This document shows, piece by piece, positions 30,101 to 39,734 of a stretch of 64,000 nucleotides of DNA. How positions within the stretch are numbered: position 1 is the stretch's first letter; each line of letters starts with the position of its first letter. A model generated the notes under the pieces. The model made no database searches and was not told the DNA's origin. It worked only from the letters and a program-made list of their open reading frames with translations. This DNA comes from Parahaliea aestuarii (GTDB lineage Bacteria > Pseudomonadota > Gammaproteobacteria > Pseudomonadales > Halieaceae): NCBI RefSeq assembly GCF_008064635.1, contig NZ_VRYZ01000005.1, forward strand, positions 310,001 to 374,000, written 5' to 3'. Made by a program: the position numbers and the translations under genes.

Positions 30101-31479
30101 CAACCGTCGTCGCTGAGGTACAGGGTCAACTGCTGGCCCGGCTGCAGATAGGCCCCCGGGTTCAGGGAATTCCAGCTGATGATGTCGTTGATGGACACTT
30201 TAAAGCGGCCGGCGATGCGGTACAGTGAATCGCCTTTACGCACCCGGTAGCCATGGCTACGCGGCGTGCCGCCACTCTTGGCCAGGCTGCCGGACCCGGG
30301 GTTTCCCCGCGGAATCAGCAGGGTATCTCCGGCGCGGATCAGGTTGCCGCGCAGGTGGTTGGTGTCCCGCAACAGGCCGACCTCGGTGCCAAAGCGCCGG
30401 GCAATACTGCTCAGGCTGTCGCCGCGCTGGATGCGGTAGTGTTCCCACCGGACCCGCTCGTCACTGCCGAGTTCGGCCACAGCCTCTTCAAAACGGGGCG
30501 CGGCGTCGGGGGGCAGCAACAGTTCGTGGGCCTGGTTGGGGGCGGTGGCCCAGCGCAGCTGGCCAGGGTTCAGGGCCCGCAGCAGGTCCTCGTCCACGCC
30601 GGCCAGCTCCGCGGCGCGAGACAGCTCGATCTGGCCGCCGGTGGGGGTGGCCACGAAGGCCGGGTCATTGGGCAGCGGCGGCAACTCGACACCGTAGCGG
30701 TCGGGATTGCCGATAATGGAACTAAGGGCGAGGAGCTTTGGCACGTAGCGCTTTGTCTCCTTTGGCAGGGGCAGCGACCAGTAATCGGTGGGCTTGCCAG
30801 CGGCCTCGTTGGCTGCGATTGCGCGGTTCACGCGCCCCGCGCCGGAGTTGTAGGCCGCCAGGGTCAGCAGCCAGTCGCCGTCGAAATCCGCCTGCAGTGC
30901 CTCCAGGTAGTCGAGCGCCACCCGGGTGGATGCACGCACATCCTGGCGCCCGTCGTACCACCAGTTGCTGGTCAACCCCAGGTGTTCACCGGTAGCCGGC
31001 ATGATCTGCCACAAACCCGCCGCGTGGTTGGGAGAGCGGGCAAAGGGGTCCATGGTGCTTTCCACCAGGGGCAGGAGGGCAATCTCCGCCGGCATGCCGC
31101 GGGCTTCCACCTCGTCGGCGATGTAATACAGGTAGAGTGCGGAGCGCTCGGTAATCACATCCAGGTAGTTGTCCTGCTGCAGGAAGGATTGCCGGGCGGC
31201 CTTGACCTGGTCGTTGTTGGTGATCTGCCAGGAGAGCTGGTCGCCCAGCCGCTGCCACAGGTCTTCCGCGTCCTGGTCCACCGGCTGCAGGGGAGTCGGG
31301 CGCCGGGGCAGGGGTTGTGCCGTAACTGGCGATCTCGCGGGCACCTTGCCGGCCACCGTTGTGGTCTCTGCCTGTCCCGCCCGGCCATCGGCCGATTCCG
31401 GCGCCAGGCTTTGGCAACCCGCCGCCAGAGCTATGCTGCAAACGACTGCAGATAGTCGATATAAGTCTTTGAAAATCAA
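30100..31479 (-). CDS. mltD: Membrane-bound lytic murein transglycosylase D with LysM domains
   Basis: A lipoprotein that cleaves peptidoglycan glycan strands from the outer membrane. The 459-aa product has a signal peptide ending in lipobox LAAGC (Cys22), an SLT catalytic domain with the Glu in LPLVESTMDPFARS and GLWQIMPATGEHLGL, and two C-terminal LysM repeats (about 340-385, YRIQRGDSLSSIARRFG; about 408-455, YRVRKGDSLYRIAGRF). It lies 15 nt after gloB. Grouping of mltD and gloB with rnhA and dnaQ recalls the Pseudomonas order. Confidence 0.93.
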   Translation of the reverse strand: MIFKDLYRLSAVVCSIALAAGCQSLAPESADGRAGQAETTTVAGKVPARSPVTAQPLPRRPTPLQPVDQDAEDLWQRLGDQLSWQITNNDQVKAARQSFLQQDNYLDVITERSALYLYYIADEVEARGMPAEIALLPLVESTMDPFARSPNHAAGLWQIMPATGEHLGLTSNWWYDGRQDVRASTRVALDYLEALQADFDGDWLLTLAAYNSGAGRVNRAIAANEAAGKPTDYWSLPLPKETKRYVPKLLALSSIIGNPDRYGVELPPLPNDPAFVATPTGGQIELSRAAELAGVDEDLLRALNPGQLRWATAPNQAHELLLPPDAAPRFEEAVAELGSDERVRWEHYRIQRGDSLSSIARRFGTEVGLLRDTNHLRGNLIRAGDTLLIPRGNPGSGSLAKSGGTPRSHGYRVRKGDSLYRIAGRFKVSINDIISWNSLNPGAYLQPGQQLTLYLSDDG

Positions 31480-31494
31480 ATTTTATCTTCTTCG

Positions 31495-32262
31495 CTAGAA
31501 ATGGTCTTTCCAAGCCCGCACGGTAGCGAATACCTCGGCACCGGAAGCGCCCTCCAGGCGCCCCTGCTGGCTCAGGGCATCGCGCAAGGCGGCCGTGTTA
31601 CATCGCATGAAGGGATTGGTGGCCAGCTCCTGCCCGATACTGGTGGGCACTGTGGGCTCGCTGCGCTCGCGCAGGTTGCGGCAGTGTGTTTCACGTTTGG
31701 CCAGGTCGTGATTGTCCGGCTCCACCGCTCGCGCGAAAGCCAGGTTGGCGAGGGTATACTCGTGGGCACAGTAAACCAGCGTCTCTGGCGGCAGCGCTGC
31801 CAGCGACTGCAGGGACTGGTGCATCATTGCCGGCGAGCCTTCGAAGAGTCGCCCGCAACCGCCGGCGAACAGGGTATCGCCGCAAAACAGCAGGGGCTGG
31901 TCGCCAGCGTGGAAATAGGCGATGTGGTCGAGGGTATGGCCAGGCACTTCCAGTACCTCGAAGTCGTGACCAAGTACGGTGACCCGGTCATTGGCCCCGA
32001 GCCGCTCGCTGATCGCTTCGATGGCCGGATTGTGTGGCCCCCACACCGGTACATCGTGAATCGCGAGTAACTCGGGCAGGCCGCCAACATGGTCGAAGTG
32101 GTGGTGAGTGATCAATATTCCGGCAAGACGCAGGCCGCGTTCTTGCAGGGTGCGCCGTACCGGGCCGGCTTCGCCCGGGTCGACGACTACCGCTTCCCCG
32201 GCGTGCTCCAGAAGCCAGATGTAATTATCGTTGAATGCCGGAATCGGCAGTATTGAAAGCAT
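31495..32262 (-). CDS. gloB: Hydroxyacylglutathione hydrolase (glyoxalase II)
   Basis: Hydrolyses S-lactoylglutathione to lactate and glutathione in methylglyoxal detoxification. The 255-aa product has the metallo-beta-lactamase metal motif THHHFDH (His53, His55, Asp57, His58), GHTLDHIAY near 107 and FCGDTLFAGGCGRLFEG near 125, plus the C-terminal HxxY region typical of GloB. The ATG at 32262 (MLSILPIPAFNDNY) matches family N-termini; 18 further upstream in-frame residues are ignored. It is divergent from the methyltransferase gene. Confidence 0.95.
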   Translation of the reverse strand: MLSILPIPAFNDNYIWLLEHAGEAVVVDPGEAGPVRRTLQERGLRLAGILITHHHFDHVGGLPELLAIHDVPVWGPHNPAIEAISERLGANDRVTVLGHDFEVLEVPGHTLDHIAYFHAGDQPLLFCGDTLFAGGCGRLFEGSPAMMHQSLQSLAALPPETLVYCAHEYTLANLAFARAVEPDNHDLAKRETHCRNLRERSEPTVPTSIGQELATNPFMRCNTAALRDALSQQGRLEGASGAEVFATVRAWKDHF

Positions 32263-32377
32263 GGCGCACCGTTCAATTGAGCTGAAAATCCAGTACCATT
32301 GACGCACTGTAAGCACCCCGCAGGGGCTTCGGCATCGGCTATCTGACCGCGCGCCGAGGAAAGAGTTTAACGAGATT

Positions 32378-33127
32378 TTGACGGAACTGGAAACCTGGTA
32401 TCAGAGCCCCAGGGGCGAGTACCTGCTGGAATGCCTGCGCGCGAAGCTGGCGGCCGAGCTGGATACCGCCTTCGGCTACCACCTGGTCCAGGTGGGTGTG
32501 ACTGGCTGCCACCCACTGTTCGAGAGCAGCCCGATCCGCCACCGCATCGCCGTGGCGCCGGACCGCGGTGAACGTGTCGGGTTACAGGCGCTGGCCTACG
32601 AGCTGCCCCTGGCCAGCGACAGTGTGGATGTGCTGATTGCCCATCACGCGCTCGAGTTCTGCGCCAATCCGCATCAGGCCCTGCGGGAAATACACCGGGT
32701 TCTCACCCCCCAGGGGCGTGTGTTCATCATCGGCTTCAACCCCGCCAGCCTGCCGGGTATGGGCATGGCCCTGTCCTCGCGTTTCGGCTCGACCCTCTGG
32801 CGCCAGCGGCGCGCTATCAGCACCTGGCGCTTGCACGATTGGCTCAACCTGCTGGGGCTGGAAGTCGAAGAGGTCCACCACTGCTTTGCCCTGCCGCCCG
32901 CGGGGCGCGGGCGCCTGCGGCGGGGCATCGAGGCCGCCAACGCCTGGTGTACACAACACGGGCTACCCATCGGCGGCGTCTACCTGGTGCACGCCATCAA
33001 GCAGGTGGCGGGGCAGGTGCGCCCGGTGCAGCGTTCGCGCAGCCCGCGGCTGATTGATCTGGCCGTACCCAAGCCGGCTACCCGGCCGGCCCCCACCTCA
33101 CGGTCCAAAGGAGACAGTGCCGCTTGA
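32378..33127 (+). CDS. SAM-dependent methyltransferase (Methyltransf_11 type)
   Basis: A 249-aa class I methyltransferase conserved next to rnhA in related gammaproteobacteria; its substrate is unknown. It has a recognisable motif region ([21 protein letters not shown] near residue 86, split by the core DVLIAHH) and [13 protein letters not shown] near 117. A lysine/proline-rich tail follows. The start taken is a TTG at 32378 with a weak GAG site, so the first residues are uncertain. Its stop overlaps the rnhA start by 4 nt (TTGA). Confidence 0.82.
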   Translation: MTELETWYQSPRGEYLLECLRAKLAAELDTAFGYHLVQVGVTGCHPLFESSPIRHRIAVAPDRGERVGLQALAYELPLASDSVDVLIAHHALEFCANPHQALREIHRVLTPQGRVFIIGFNPASLPGMGMALSSRFGSTLWRQRRAISTWRLHDWLNLLGLEVEEVHHCFALPPAGRGRLRRGIEAANAWCTQHGLPIGGVYLVHAIKQVAGQVRPVQRSRSPRLIDLAVPKPATRPAPTSRSKGDSAA

Positions 33128-33561
33128 AGGTTGTAGAAATTTTTACCGACGGTGCCTGCCGCGGCAATCCCGGCCCTGGCGGCTGGGGCGCCCTGCTGCG
33201 CTACCAGGGTCGGGAACGCGAGCTCTACGGGGCAGAGCCCGACACTACCAACAACCGTATGGAACTGACCGCTGCCATCGAAGGCTTACGGGCACTGAAG
33301 GAACCCTGCGCTGTCACCCTCACCACCGACTCAGTCTACGTGCGTGACGGCATCACCAAGTGGCTGGCCAACTGGAAGGCCAAAGACTGGAAAACGGCCG
33401 CGCGCAAACCGGTCAAGAACGAGGATCTGTGGCGCGCCCTGGACGAGCAGAACCAGCGCCATCGGGTGGACTGGCGCTGGGTGAAGGGGCACAGCGGCCA
33501 TCGTGAAAATGAAATTGCCGACCAGCTTGCCAACCGCGGCATCGACGAGATGAGAGCATGA
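33124..33561 (+). CDS. rnhA: Ribonuclease HI
   Basis: Degrades the RNA strand of RNA-DNA hybrids during replication and repair. The 145-aa enzyme has the full catalytic set: Asp9 ([14 protein letters not shown]), Glu47 ([10 protein letters not shown]), Asp69 (TTDSVYV), His123 (KGHSGH) and Asp133. The start is a TTG at 33124 that overlaps the preceding stop, and the next gene begins within this one's stop (ATGA). This implies a three-gene coupled operon ending in dnaQ. Confidence 0.97.
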   Translation: MKVVEIFTDGACRGNPGPGGWGALLRYQGRERELYGAEPDTTNNRMELTAAIEGLRALKEPCAVTLTTDSVYVRDGITKWLANWKAKDWKTAARKPVKNEDLWRALDEQNQRHRVDWRWVKGHSGHRENEIADQLANRGIDEMRA

Positions 33562-34280
33562 GACAGATCGTACTCGACACCGAAACCACCGGCCTGGAAG
33601 TGAGCCAGGGCCACCGGATCATCGAGATTGGCTGTGTGGAGTTGATGAACCGCCGCCTGACCGGCAACCACTACCACCAGTACATCAATCCCGAGCGGGA
33701 AGTGGACCAGGGCGCTATCGAAGTGCACGGCATCACCAATGATTTCCTGCAGGACAAGCCGCTTTTCGCGCAGATTGCCCGGGACTTTCTCGAATTCGTC
33801 AGCGGCGCCGAGCTGATCATTCACAATGCGGCCTTCGACATCGGCTTCCTCAACGCCGAACTGCGCCGCCTGGACGCTGGACTGCCGGATGTGGACGCGG
33901 TGTGCAGCGTGGTGGACAGCCTGGCCATGGCGCGCAAGAAGCATCCCGGCCAGCGCAATACCCTGGACGCCCTGTGTACTCGCTACATGGTGGACAACTC
34001 CCAGCGCGACCTGCACGGCGCACTGCTGGACTCGGAGATTCTGGCGGATGTCTACCTGGCCATGACCGGCGGCCAGACCATGCTCACCCTGTCTGATCAG
34101 GACGGGGAGGGCGAAGGCGGCAGCCGGGGCGGCGAGGGTATCCGCCGGCTCGCGGCCGACCGCCGGCCGCTGCCGGTGATCGCTCCCAGCGCCGGGGAAC
34201 TGGCGGCGCACGAGGCGCAACTGGAAGCGATTGCGGCGAGCAGCGGCGGCAGGGTCTTGTGGCGGGAGTCCGCTAAATAA
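33558..34280 (+). CDS. dnaQ: DNA polymerase III epsilon subunit (3'-5' proofreading exonuclease)
   Basis: Proofreading subunit of the replicative polymerase core. The 240-aa product has Exo I DTETTG (Asp7, Glu9), Exo [12 protein letters not shown] near residue 91 and Exo III with [16 protein letters not shown] near 152. A glycine-rich linker leads to the C-terminal part that binds the alpha subunit. The rnhA-dnaQ pairing is widespread in gammaproteobacteria. Its 3' end overlaps that of the convergent nhaB by 8 nt. Confidence 0.96.
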   Translation: MRQIVLDTETTGLEVSQGHRIIEIGCVELMNRRLTGNHYHQYINPEREVDQGAIEVHGITNDFLQDKPLFAQIARDFLEFVSGAELIIHNAAFDIGFLNAELRRLDAGLPDVDAVCSVVDSLAMARKKHPGQRNTLDALCTRYMVDNSQRDLHGALLDSEILADVYLAMTGGQTMLTLSDQDGEGEGGSRGGEGIRRLAADRRPLPVIAPSAGELAAHEAQLEAIAASSGGRVLWRESAK

Positions 34281-35781
34281 ACGCCGCCACGCAGGCAAGG
34301 CCCACGCCGCCCAACACCAGGGTGTAGGGCGCAGCCATGATCACCATGCGGCCGTAGGAGAGGCGAATGAGCGGCGCCAGCGCAGAGGTCAGCAGGAACA
34401 GAAACGCTGCCTGACCGTTGGGCGTCGCCACACTGGGCAGGTTGGTGCCGGTGTTGATTGCCACTGCCAGCTGGTCGAATTCCGCGCGGGTGATGGTGCC
34501 GGCATCCAGCGCATCCTTGACCTCATTGATGTAGACCGTGGCCACAAACACGTTGTCGCTGATCATCGACAGGACACCATTGGCCAGGAAGAACATGGGC
34601 GGCCGGATATCCGAATCCATGGCCAGCACCGCGTTGATCACCGGGGTGAACAGGTGCTGCTCGTGGATCACCGCCACCACGGCAAAGAACACTACCAGCA
34701 GGGCGGTAAAGGGCAGGGCCTCTTCAAAGGCATGGCCGATCTGGTGCTCCTCCACCACACCGTTGAATGCTGTCAGCAGCACGATCACCATCAGCCCGAT
34801 CAGGCCCACAGCCGCCCAGTGGAAAGCCAGCGCCACCACCAGCAGAACGGCCACCGAGCCCTGCACCAGCAGGCGGGCGTTCATGCGGTCGTTGCGGCGC
34901 GACTCCTCGCGCTCCTGGAACTCCTCGAGTACCCGGCGCACATTGTCCGGCAGCTTGGCGCCGTAGCCGAACTTGCCGCTGAGTTCCAGCAGGGCACAGG
35001 TCACAAGGCCACTCACCAGTACCGGCATGGTGACCGGCGCCATAATGGTAACGAATTTCACGAAGCTCCAGTCCGCCACGGTGGCGATCAGCAGGTTCTG
35101 GGGTTCGCCGACCAGGGTGCACACCCCGCCCAGTGCCGTGCCGATCGCGCCGTGCATCAGCAGGCTGCGCAGGAAGGCGCGGAAATCCTCGAGGTCAGTG
35201 CGGTGGTTTTCATGGACGCTGTTGTCGTCGGCGTGGTCGTGTGAGTCCTCATGGGCAATCTGCTTGCCGGAAGCGACCTTGTGGTACACCGCATAGAAGC
35301 CGACACCGACGCTGATCAGCACCGCAGTAACCGTCAAGGCGTCGAGGAACGCCGATAGAAAGGCCGACACGAAGCAGAACATCAGTGACAGGGCGACCTT
35401 GGATTTAACCCGCAGCAGGATCTTGGTAAATACCCACAGCAGTAGTTCTTTCATGAAGTAAATACCCGCCACCATGAACATCAGCAGCAGAATCACCTCG
35501 AAGTTGGCCAGCGCCTCGTCGTAGACCGACTGCGGCGAGGCCATGCCCAGTATCACCGCTTCCAGTGCCAGCAGACCGCCCGGTTGCAGCGGATAGCAGC
35601 GCAGGGCCAGGGCCAGGGTAAAGATGAATTCGGCGATCAGAATCCACCCGGTGACGAACGGCCCGAGCACCCAGAGGAAAACCGGGTTCAGGAGCAGGAA
35701 GGCGACGATGGTTTTTTTATACCAGGCGGGGGAGGGCCCGAGGAAATTCTTCCACAGGGCGGAGGCTACCGACTCAGACAT
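34273..35781 (-). CDS. nhaB: Na+/H+ antiporter NhaB
   Basis: Inner-membrane sodium/proton antiporter that expels Na+ at alkaline or saline conditions. The 502-aa product starts [15 protein letters not shown] and carries many hydrophobic segments, with family stretches [35 protein letters not shown] near 135-155 and [17 protein letters not shown] near 222-238. A His/Asp-rich loop ([17 protein letters not shown]) lies near 175. Its length matches the family (about 500-515 aa). It is convergent with dnaQ and divergent from nudC, so transcribed alone. Confidence 0.95.
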   Translation of the reverse strand: MSESVASALWKNFLGPSPAWYKKTIVAFLLLNPVFLWVLGPFVTGWILIAEFIFTLALALRCYPLQPGGLLALEAVILGMASPQSVYDEALANFEVILLLMFMVAGIYFMKELLLWVFTKILLRVKSKVALSLMFCFVSAFLSAFLDALTVTAVLISVGVGFYAVYHKVASGKQIAHEDSHDHADDNSVHENHRTDLEDFRAFLRSLLMHGAIGTALGGVCTLVGEPQNLLIATVADWSFVKFVTIMAPVTMPVLVSGLVTCALLELSGKFGYGAKLPDNVRRVLEEFQEREESRRNDRMNARLLVQGSVAVLLVVALAFHWAAVGLIGLMVIVLLTAFNGVVEEHQIGHAFEEALPFTALLVVFFAVVAVIHEQHLFTPVINAVLAMDSDIRPPMFFLANGVLSMISDNVFVATVYINEVKDALDAGTITRAEFDQLAVAINTGTNLPSVATPNGQAAFLFLLTSALAPLIRLSYGRMVIMAAPYTLVLGGVGLACVAAFI

Positions 35782-35931
35782 AACAGGCTTGGAACCCTTG
35801 GCAAATTTTAGCGGGCCATTCTATACACGTTCAAATGCCAAGGGGAACCGCTTTAGTGCACCCGGCTTGCCCGCTCCGGGGTGGGGGCATACCATAGCCG
35901 GCTACCAATAGCGCGGAGAAAGCGTCCCGAC

Positions 35932-36744
35932 ATGTTCCGACTGGACAATCATCCCCCCGTAAACCGGGGGCGCGTGCTGCACATTGTGTTTCAGGACGGT
36001 GAACTGCTGAGCGACCTGCGCTCTCCCCAGGCCTGCCTGCTGGGGGAGGATGAACTGTACGACAATGGCTGGGTCATCCTGCGCGAGCAGTTTGTCGGCT
36101 ACTGGGGCGAGCAGCCCTGTTTCGCGGTGGAAATCGACAGCGGCCACAGCCCCGACCCCATGCGCTTCCAGCGGGGTAGCCTGTACAGCATTCTCGGCCG
36201 GGTGGAAGATCCGCTCTTCGCCATGGCCGGTCGCGCCGCGCAACTGCTGAACTGGGAGAAAGATCACCAGTTCTGCGGCCGCTGCGGTAGCCCGATGGAG
36301 CTGGACAGCGCCGAACGCGCCATGCGCTGCCGACCCTGCCGTACCATCAATTACCCGCGTATTTCGCCCTGTATCATTACCCTGGTGACTCGCGGTGAGG
36401 AACTGCTGCTGGCCCGCAATGCGAATTTCCCCCGGGCCATGTACAGTACGCTTGCGGGCTTCATCGAAGCCGGGGAGAGCGCCGAGGACACTCTGCACCG
36501 CGAAGTGAAGGAAGAGGTGGGAATCGATGTCCACAATCTGCAGTATTTCAACTCCCAGCCCTGGCCCTTTCCCAGCCAGCTGATGCTGGGTTTCTACGCC
36601 GAGTATGCGGGCGGCGAGATTGTCTGCGACCCCGCTGAAATCGCCGACGCCCGCTGGTTCCACTATACGGATCTACCCCAGGTGCCTCCCCCCAGTTCGG
36701 TGGCGGGGCAACTGATTCGGCACTACGTGCAATCCCTTAACTGA
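35932..36744 (+). CDS. nudC: NAD(+)/NADH diphosphatase (NudC)
   Basis: Hydrolyses NAD(H) to NMN(H) and AMP; family members also remove NAD caps from RNA. The 270-aa product has a zinc ribbon (Cys115, Cys118, Cys133, Cys136), a complete Nudix box at 176-198 (GX5EX7REVKEEVGI) and the NADH-specific motif SQPWPFP near 208. The ATG at 35932 (MFRLDNHPP) is preferred over an upstream start at 35881. It is 11 nt upstream of sohB and on the same strand. Confidence 0.95.
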   Translation: MFRLDNHPPVNRGRVLHIVFQDGELLSDLRSPQACLLGEDELYDNGWVILREQFVGYWGEQPCFAVEIDSGHSPDPMRFQRGSLYSILGRVEDPLFAMAGRAAQLLNWEKDHQFCGRCGSPMELDSAERAMRCRPCRTINYPRISPCIITLVTRGEELLLARNANFPRAMYSTLAGFIEAGESAEDTLHREVKEEVGIDVHNLQYFNSQPWPFPSQLMLGFYAEYAGGEIVCDPAEIADARWFHYTDLPQVPPPSSVAGQLIRHYVQSLN

Positions 36745-36755
36745 CAGAGGTCACT

Positions 36756-37835
36756 TTGGAATTTCTTACCCAATACGGGCTGTTTCTGGCCCAGGCGGTC
36801 ACTGTTGTGGTCGCCATCCTGGTGGTGCTGGTGGGGGTTGTGGCCCTCGGGCAGCGGCAAAGGAGCGAACGCGACGGGCATATCGAGATCCGCCACCTCA
36901 ACGAGCGCTATCGCCGCATGGGGGATGCTCTGCGTCATGAAGTGATCGATAAGCATGCCCTGAAGGCGGAAGAGAAAGCCGGGAAAAAGGCGGAAAAGCA
37001 GGCCGAGAAAGCGCGCAGCAAAGCGGCTAAAAAAGCAGCTAAAAATGCGCCCTCGGATGCCAAGCCCGGTGACGAAGACGATAAACCGCGCCTGTACTGC
37101 CTCCACTTTGACGGCGATATCAGGGCCAGCGCCAGCGAACACCTGCGCGAGGAAATATCCACCGTCCTGTCACAGGCGCGGGAAAAAGACGCGGTGCTGC
37201 TGTGCCTGGAGAGCCCCGGCGGTATGGTCCACAGCTACGGTTTCGCCGCCAGCCAGCTGGAACGCATCCGCGCAGCGGGTATCGAGCTGACAGTGGCGGT
37301 GGACAAAGTGGCTGCCAGCGGCGGTTACATGATGGCTTGTGTCGCCAATCGCATAATCGCCGCTCCCTTCGCCGTCATCGGCTCCATCGGGGTGCTGGCG
37401 CAATTGCCCAATTTCCACCGCCTGCTGAAAAAGCACGATGTCGATTTTGAGTTGCTCACTGCCGGTGAATACAAGCGCACCCTGACAGTGTTTGGCGAAA
37501 ATACCGACAAGGGGCGGGAAAAATTCCAGGAGGAACTGGAAATCACCCACGACCTGTTCAAGGACTTCATTCGCGAGCAGCGCCCGCAACTGGATGTCGA
37601 CAGGGTGGCCACCGGCGAAGTGTGGTATGGCCGCAACGCCCTGGCCGAGGGCCTGATCGACGAACTGCAGACCAGCGATGCCTATATCCAGCAGCACCTG
37701 AAGACCTGGGAGGTCTACGAAGTGCGTTACGTGCAGCGCAAGGCCTGGCAGGAAAAACTGGGCATGGCCGCCGAGGGGGCCGTGGATCGCAGCCTGCTGC
37801 GCTGGTTCCAGCGCAGCAATGGGCCACATTTCTAG
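36756..37835 (+). CDS. sohB: Probable inner-membrane serine protease SohB
   Basis: S49-family (signal peptide peptidase A-like) protease with its active site facing the periplasm. The 359-aa protein has one N-terminal membrane segment (about 8-32), a lysine/alanine-rich linker (about 67-100) and the protease domain with KVAASGGYMMACV, which holds the nucleophilic Ser, and AGEYKRTL, which holds the general-base Lys. The TTG at 36756 has AGAGG 5 nt upstream. Its stop shares CTAG with the convergent antiporter gene. Confidence 0.93.
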   Translation: MEFLTQYGLFLAQAVTVVVAILVVLVGVVALGQRQRSERDGHIEIRHLNERYRRMGDALRHEVIDKHALKAEEKAGKKAEKQAEKARSKAAKKAAKNAPSDAKPGDEDDKPRLYCLHFDGDIRASASEHLREEISTVLSQAREKDAVLLCLESPGGMVHSYGFAASQLERIRAAGIELTVAVDKVAASGGYMMACVANRIIAAPFAVIGSIGVLAQLPNFHRLLKKHDVDFELLTAGEYKRTLTVFGENTDKGREKFQEELEITHDLFKDFIREQRPQLDVDRVATGEVWYGRNALAEGLIDELQTSDAYIQQHLKTWEVYEVRYVQRKAWQEKLGMAAEGAVDRSLLRWFQRSNGPHF

Positions 37836-39634
37836 CGATCCGTCTGGTCCCGCTCGCGCGCCAGCCGCAACAGGTCCCCGGCATCCTCCTTGAACAGTTC
37901 CTCAAGCTCCCGGGCTGCATCTCTTGCCAGCCTGGTCATCCGCTCCTGATCATCGTGCAGCGCTGCGTGCGCTTGCAGCCGCCGCTCATCGTGCTCGCGA
38001 AAGATCGCCAGAGTGCGGTCCGCGGCGCTGCCAGTCATGCCGAGAGCCAGTAACAGGTCGCGGGTGAGGGCCAGGGCGGAATGGAATGTCTCCCGCCGAA
38101 TCAGCGTCACCCCGGTGTCCATCAGCCGGTAGGCGTGGTTCCTGTCCCTGGCCCGGGCGAAAACCTGCAGGTTCGGGAAGTGCGCGCGGATCAGCCCTGC
38201 GGCTCTCACCGAGGTGTCGGGATCGTCAATGGCCAGCACCAGAAAGCGGGCGCGTTGCGCGCCTGCTGCTTCCAGCAGGTCCAGGCGCGAGCCATCGCCG
38301 TAGTAGATATCATTGCCGTACTTGCGGACAAAATCCACCTGCTGGTGGCTGGCGTCGAGTGCGGTGAAGGGAACTCGCAGCGCCCCCAGCACCCGCGCGG
38401 CAATCTGCCCGAAGCGCCCGAAACCGACAATGATGACCGGGGCTTCCTGCTCATCAATCTGGTCGAAATCCGGTGCCGGCGCCTGGCGTCCCGACAGTGC
38501 ATCGTGTAGCAGAAACAGCAGCGGCGTTGTGACCATGGACAGAGATACCGCCACGACCAGTTCCTGCACTTCGCTTGTGCTTATCAGCCCTCCCGCCTGA
38601 ACGGCCCCGAACAGCACGAAGGCGAACTCACCGCCCTGGGACAGGGCTATGCCCAGTTTGCGCGCATCCGCCGATTCCAGGCCGGAGAAGCGACCCAGGG
38701 CGTAAAGTGCCAGAAACTTGAGCCCCACCAGTCCGATCACCAGCAGCGCGATACGCGCCGGACCGGACGCCAGCAGACCGAGATTCAGCGACATCCCCAC
38801 GGCGATGAAGAACAGGCCCAGCAGCAGGCCCTTGAACGGTTCGATGTCCGCCTCCAGCTGGTGGCGAAACTCGGAATCGGCCAACAATACACCGGCCAAA
38901 AAGGCGCCGAGTGCCATGGACAAGCCGGCGGCTTCCAGCAGATAGGCGGTACCAAACGCTGCCAGCAGTGCCGTGGCGGTCAGTATTTCACGCACATGGC
39001 TGCGCGATGCCAGCCCCAGCGCAAAGCGCAGGGCATGGCGCCCGCCGAATACCACCAGTAGCAGCGCGCCAAGGGAGATTCCCAGCTGGCTCAACGATGG
39101 CGCCGCAGTCTGTTCGCCGGCCGTACCCAGCAGGGGGAGCAGGGCCAGCAGCGGCACTACCGCCAGATCCTGGAACAGCAGCACACCGAAGGCGGTCCGG
39201 CCCCAGCGCGCCGTCAATTCCTTGCGCTCTGCGAGAATCTGCAGGGCAAAGGCTGTGGAGGAGAGTGCCAGCACCACGCCGGCAACGGCGGCGGTCTTGC
39301 CCGGCGCGCCCATCAGGAACAGGAAACCTGCAAGCAGGACGCCGGAACCCAGTAGCTGCATGGTACCCGCGCCAAAGATGGCTTTGCGCAAGGCCCAGAG
39401 GCGACTCGGGCGCAACTCGAGACCGATCACGAACAGCAGCAGCACTACCCCGTACTCGGCGAAATGCAAAACGTGCTCGACCTCGTCGACGATGCCGAGG
39501 ACCCACGGCCCCACCAGAACACCTGCCGCCAGATATCCCAACACCGAGCCGAGGCCGAGTCGGGCACAGAGTGGCACTACGATAACCGCCGCGAGTATCA
39601 GTTGAATCCACTGCGCCATGCTCAGCATTGCCAC
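37832..39634 (-). CDS. Kef-type CPA2 cation:proton antiporter with TrkA-N domain
   Basis: A 600-aa K+(or Na+)/H+ antiporter. The N-terminal half has about 12 membrane segments with LGYLAAGVLVGPW near 30-45, VVLLLFVIGLELRP near 65, ALSSTAFALQILAER near 122 and GVLLFQDLAVVPLLALLP near 150. A cytosolic TrkA-N/RCK nucleotide-binding domain follows (VIIVGFGRFGQIAARVL near 400, GDGSRLDLLEAAG near 446), then a charged tail. The domain plan equals KefB/KefC, which glutathione adducts gate; that regulation is inferred only. It lies 100 nt downstream of cti on the same strand. Confidence 0.9.
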   Translation of the reverse strand: MAMLSMAQWIQLILAAVIVVPLCARLGLGSVLGYLAAGVLVGPWVLGIVDEVEHVLHFAEYGVVLLLFVIGLELRPSRLWALRKAIFGAGTMQLLGSGVLLAGFLFLMGAPGKTAAVAGVVLALSSTAFALQILAERKELTARWGRTAFGVLLFQDLAVVPLLALLPLLGTAGEQTAAPSLSQLGISLGALLLVVFGGRHALRFALGLASRSHVREILTATALLAAFGTAYLLEAAGLSMALGAFLAGVLLADSEFRHQLEADIEPFKGLLLGLFFIAVGMSLNLGLLASGPARIALLVIGLVGLKFLALYALGRFSGLESADARKLGIALSQGGEFAFVLFGAVQAGGLISTSEVQELVVAVSLSMVTTPLLFLLHDALSGRQAPAPDFDQIDEQEAPVIIVGFGRFGQIAARVLGALRVPFTALDASHQQVDFVRKYGNDIYYGDGSRLDLLEAAGAQRARFLVLAIDDPDTSVRAAGLIRAHFPNLQVFARARDRNHAYRLMDTGVTLIRRETFHSALALTRDLLLALGMTGSAADRTLAIFREHDERRLQAHAALHDDQERMTRLARDAARELEELFKEDAGDLLRLARERDQTDR

Positions 39635-39649
39635 TCACCCCGTCTCATT

Positions 39650-39668
39650 GCGCCGTAGCAAACGGCGC
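39650..39668. other. Perfect hairpin between cti and the Kef-type gene
   Basis: GCGCCGT (39650-39656) and ACGGCGC (39662-39668) form a 7-bp perfect inverted repeat with a 5-nt loop. It has no T-run on either strand, so it is unlikely to be a simple terminator. It starts 16 nt before the Kef-type antiporter start codon and could sequester its ribosome-binding region or slow cti read-through. Confidence 0.45.
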
Positions 39669-39734
39669 CATTGAATCACGGGGTCCGGCAATTGTCTTGC
39701 GCCGACTGGCGCCAGCGGATTCCCGGGTATGCGC

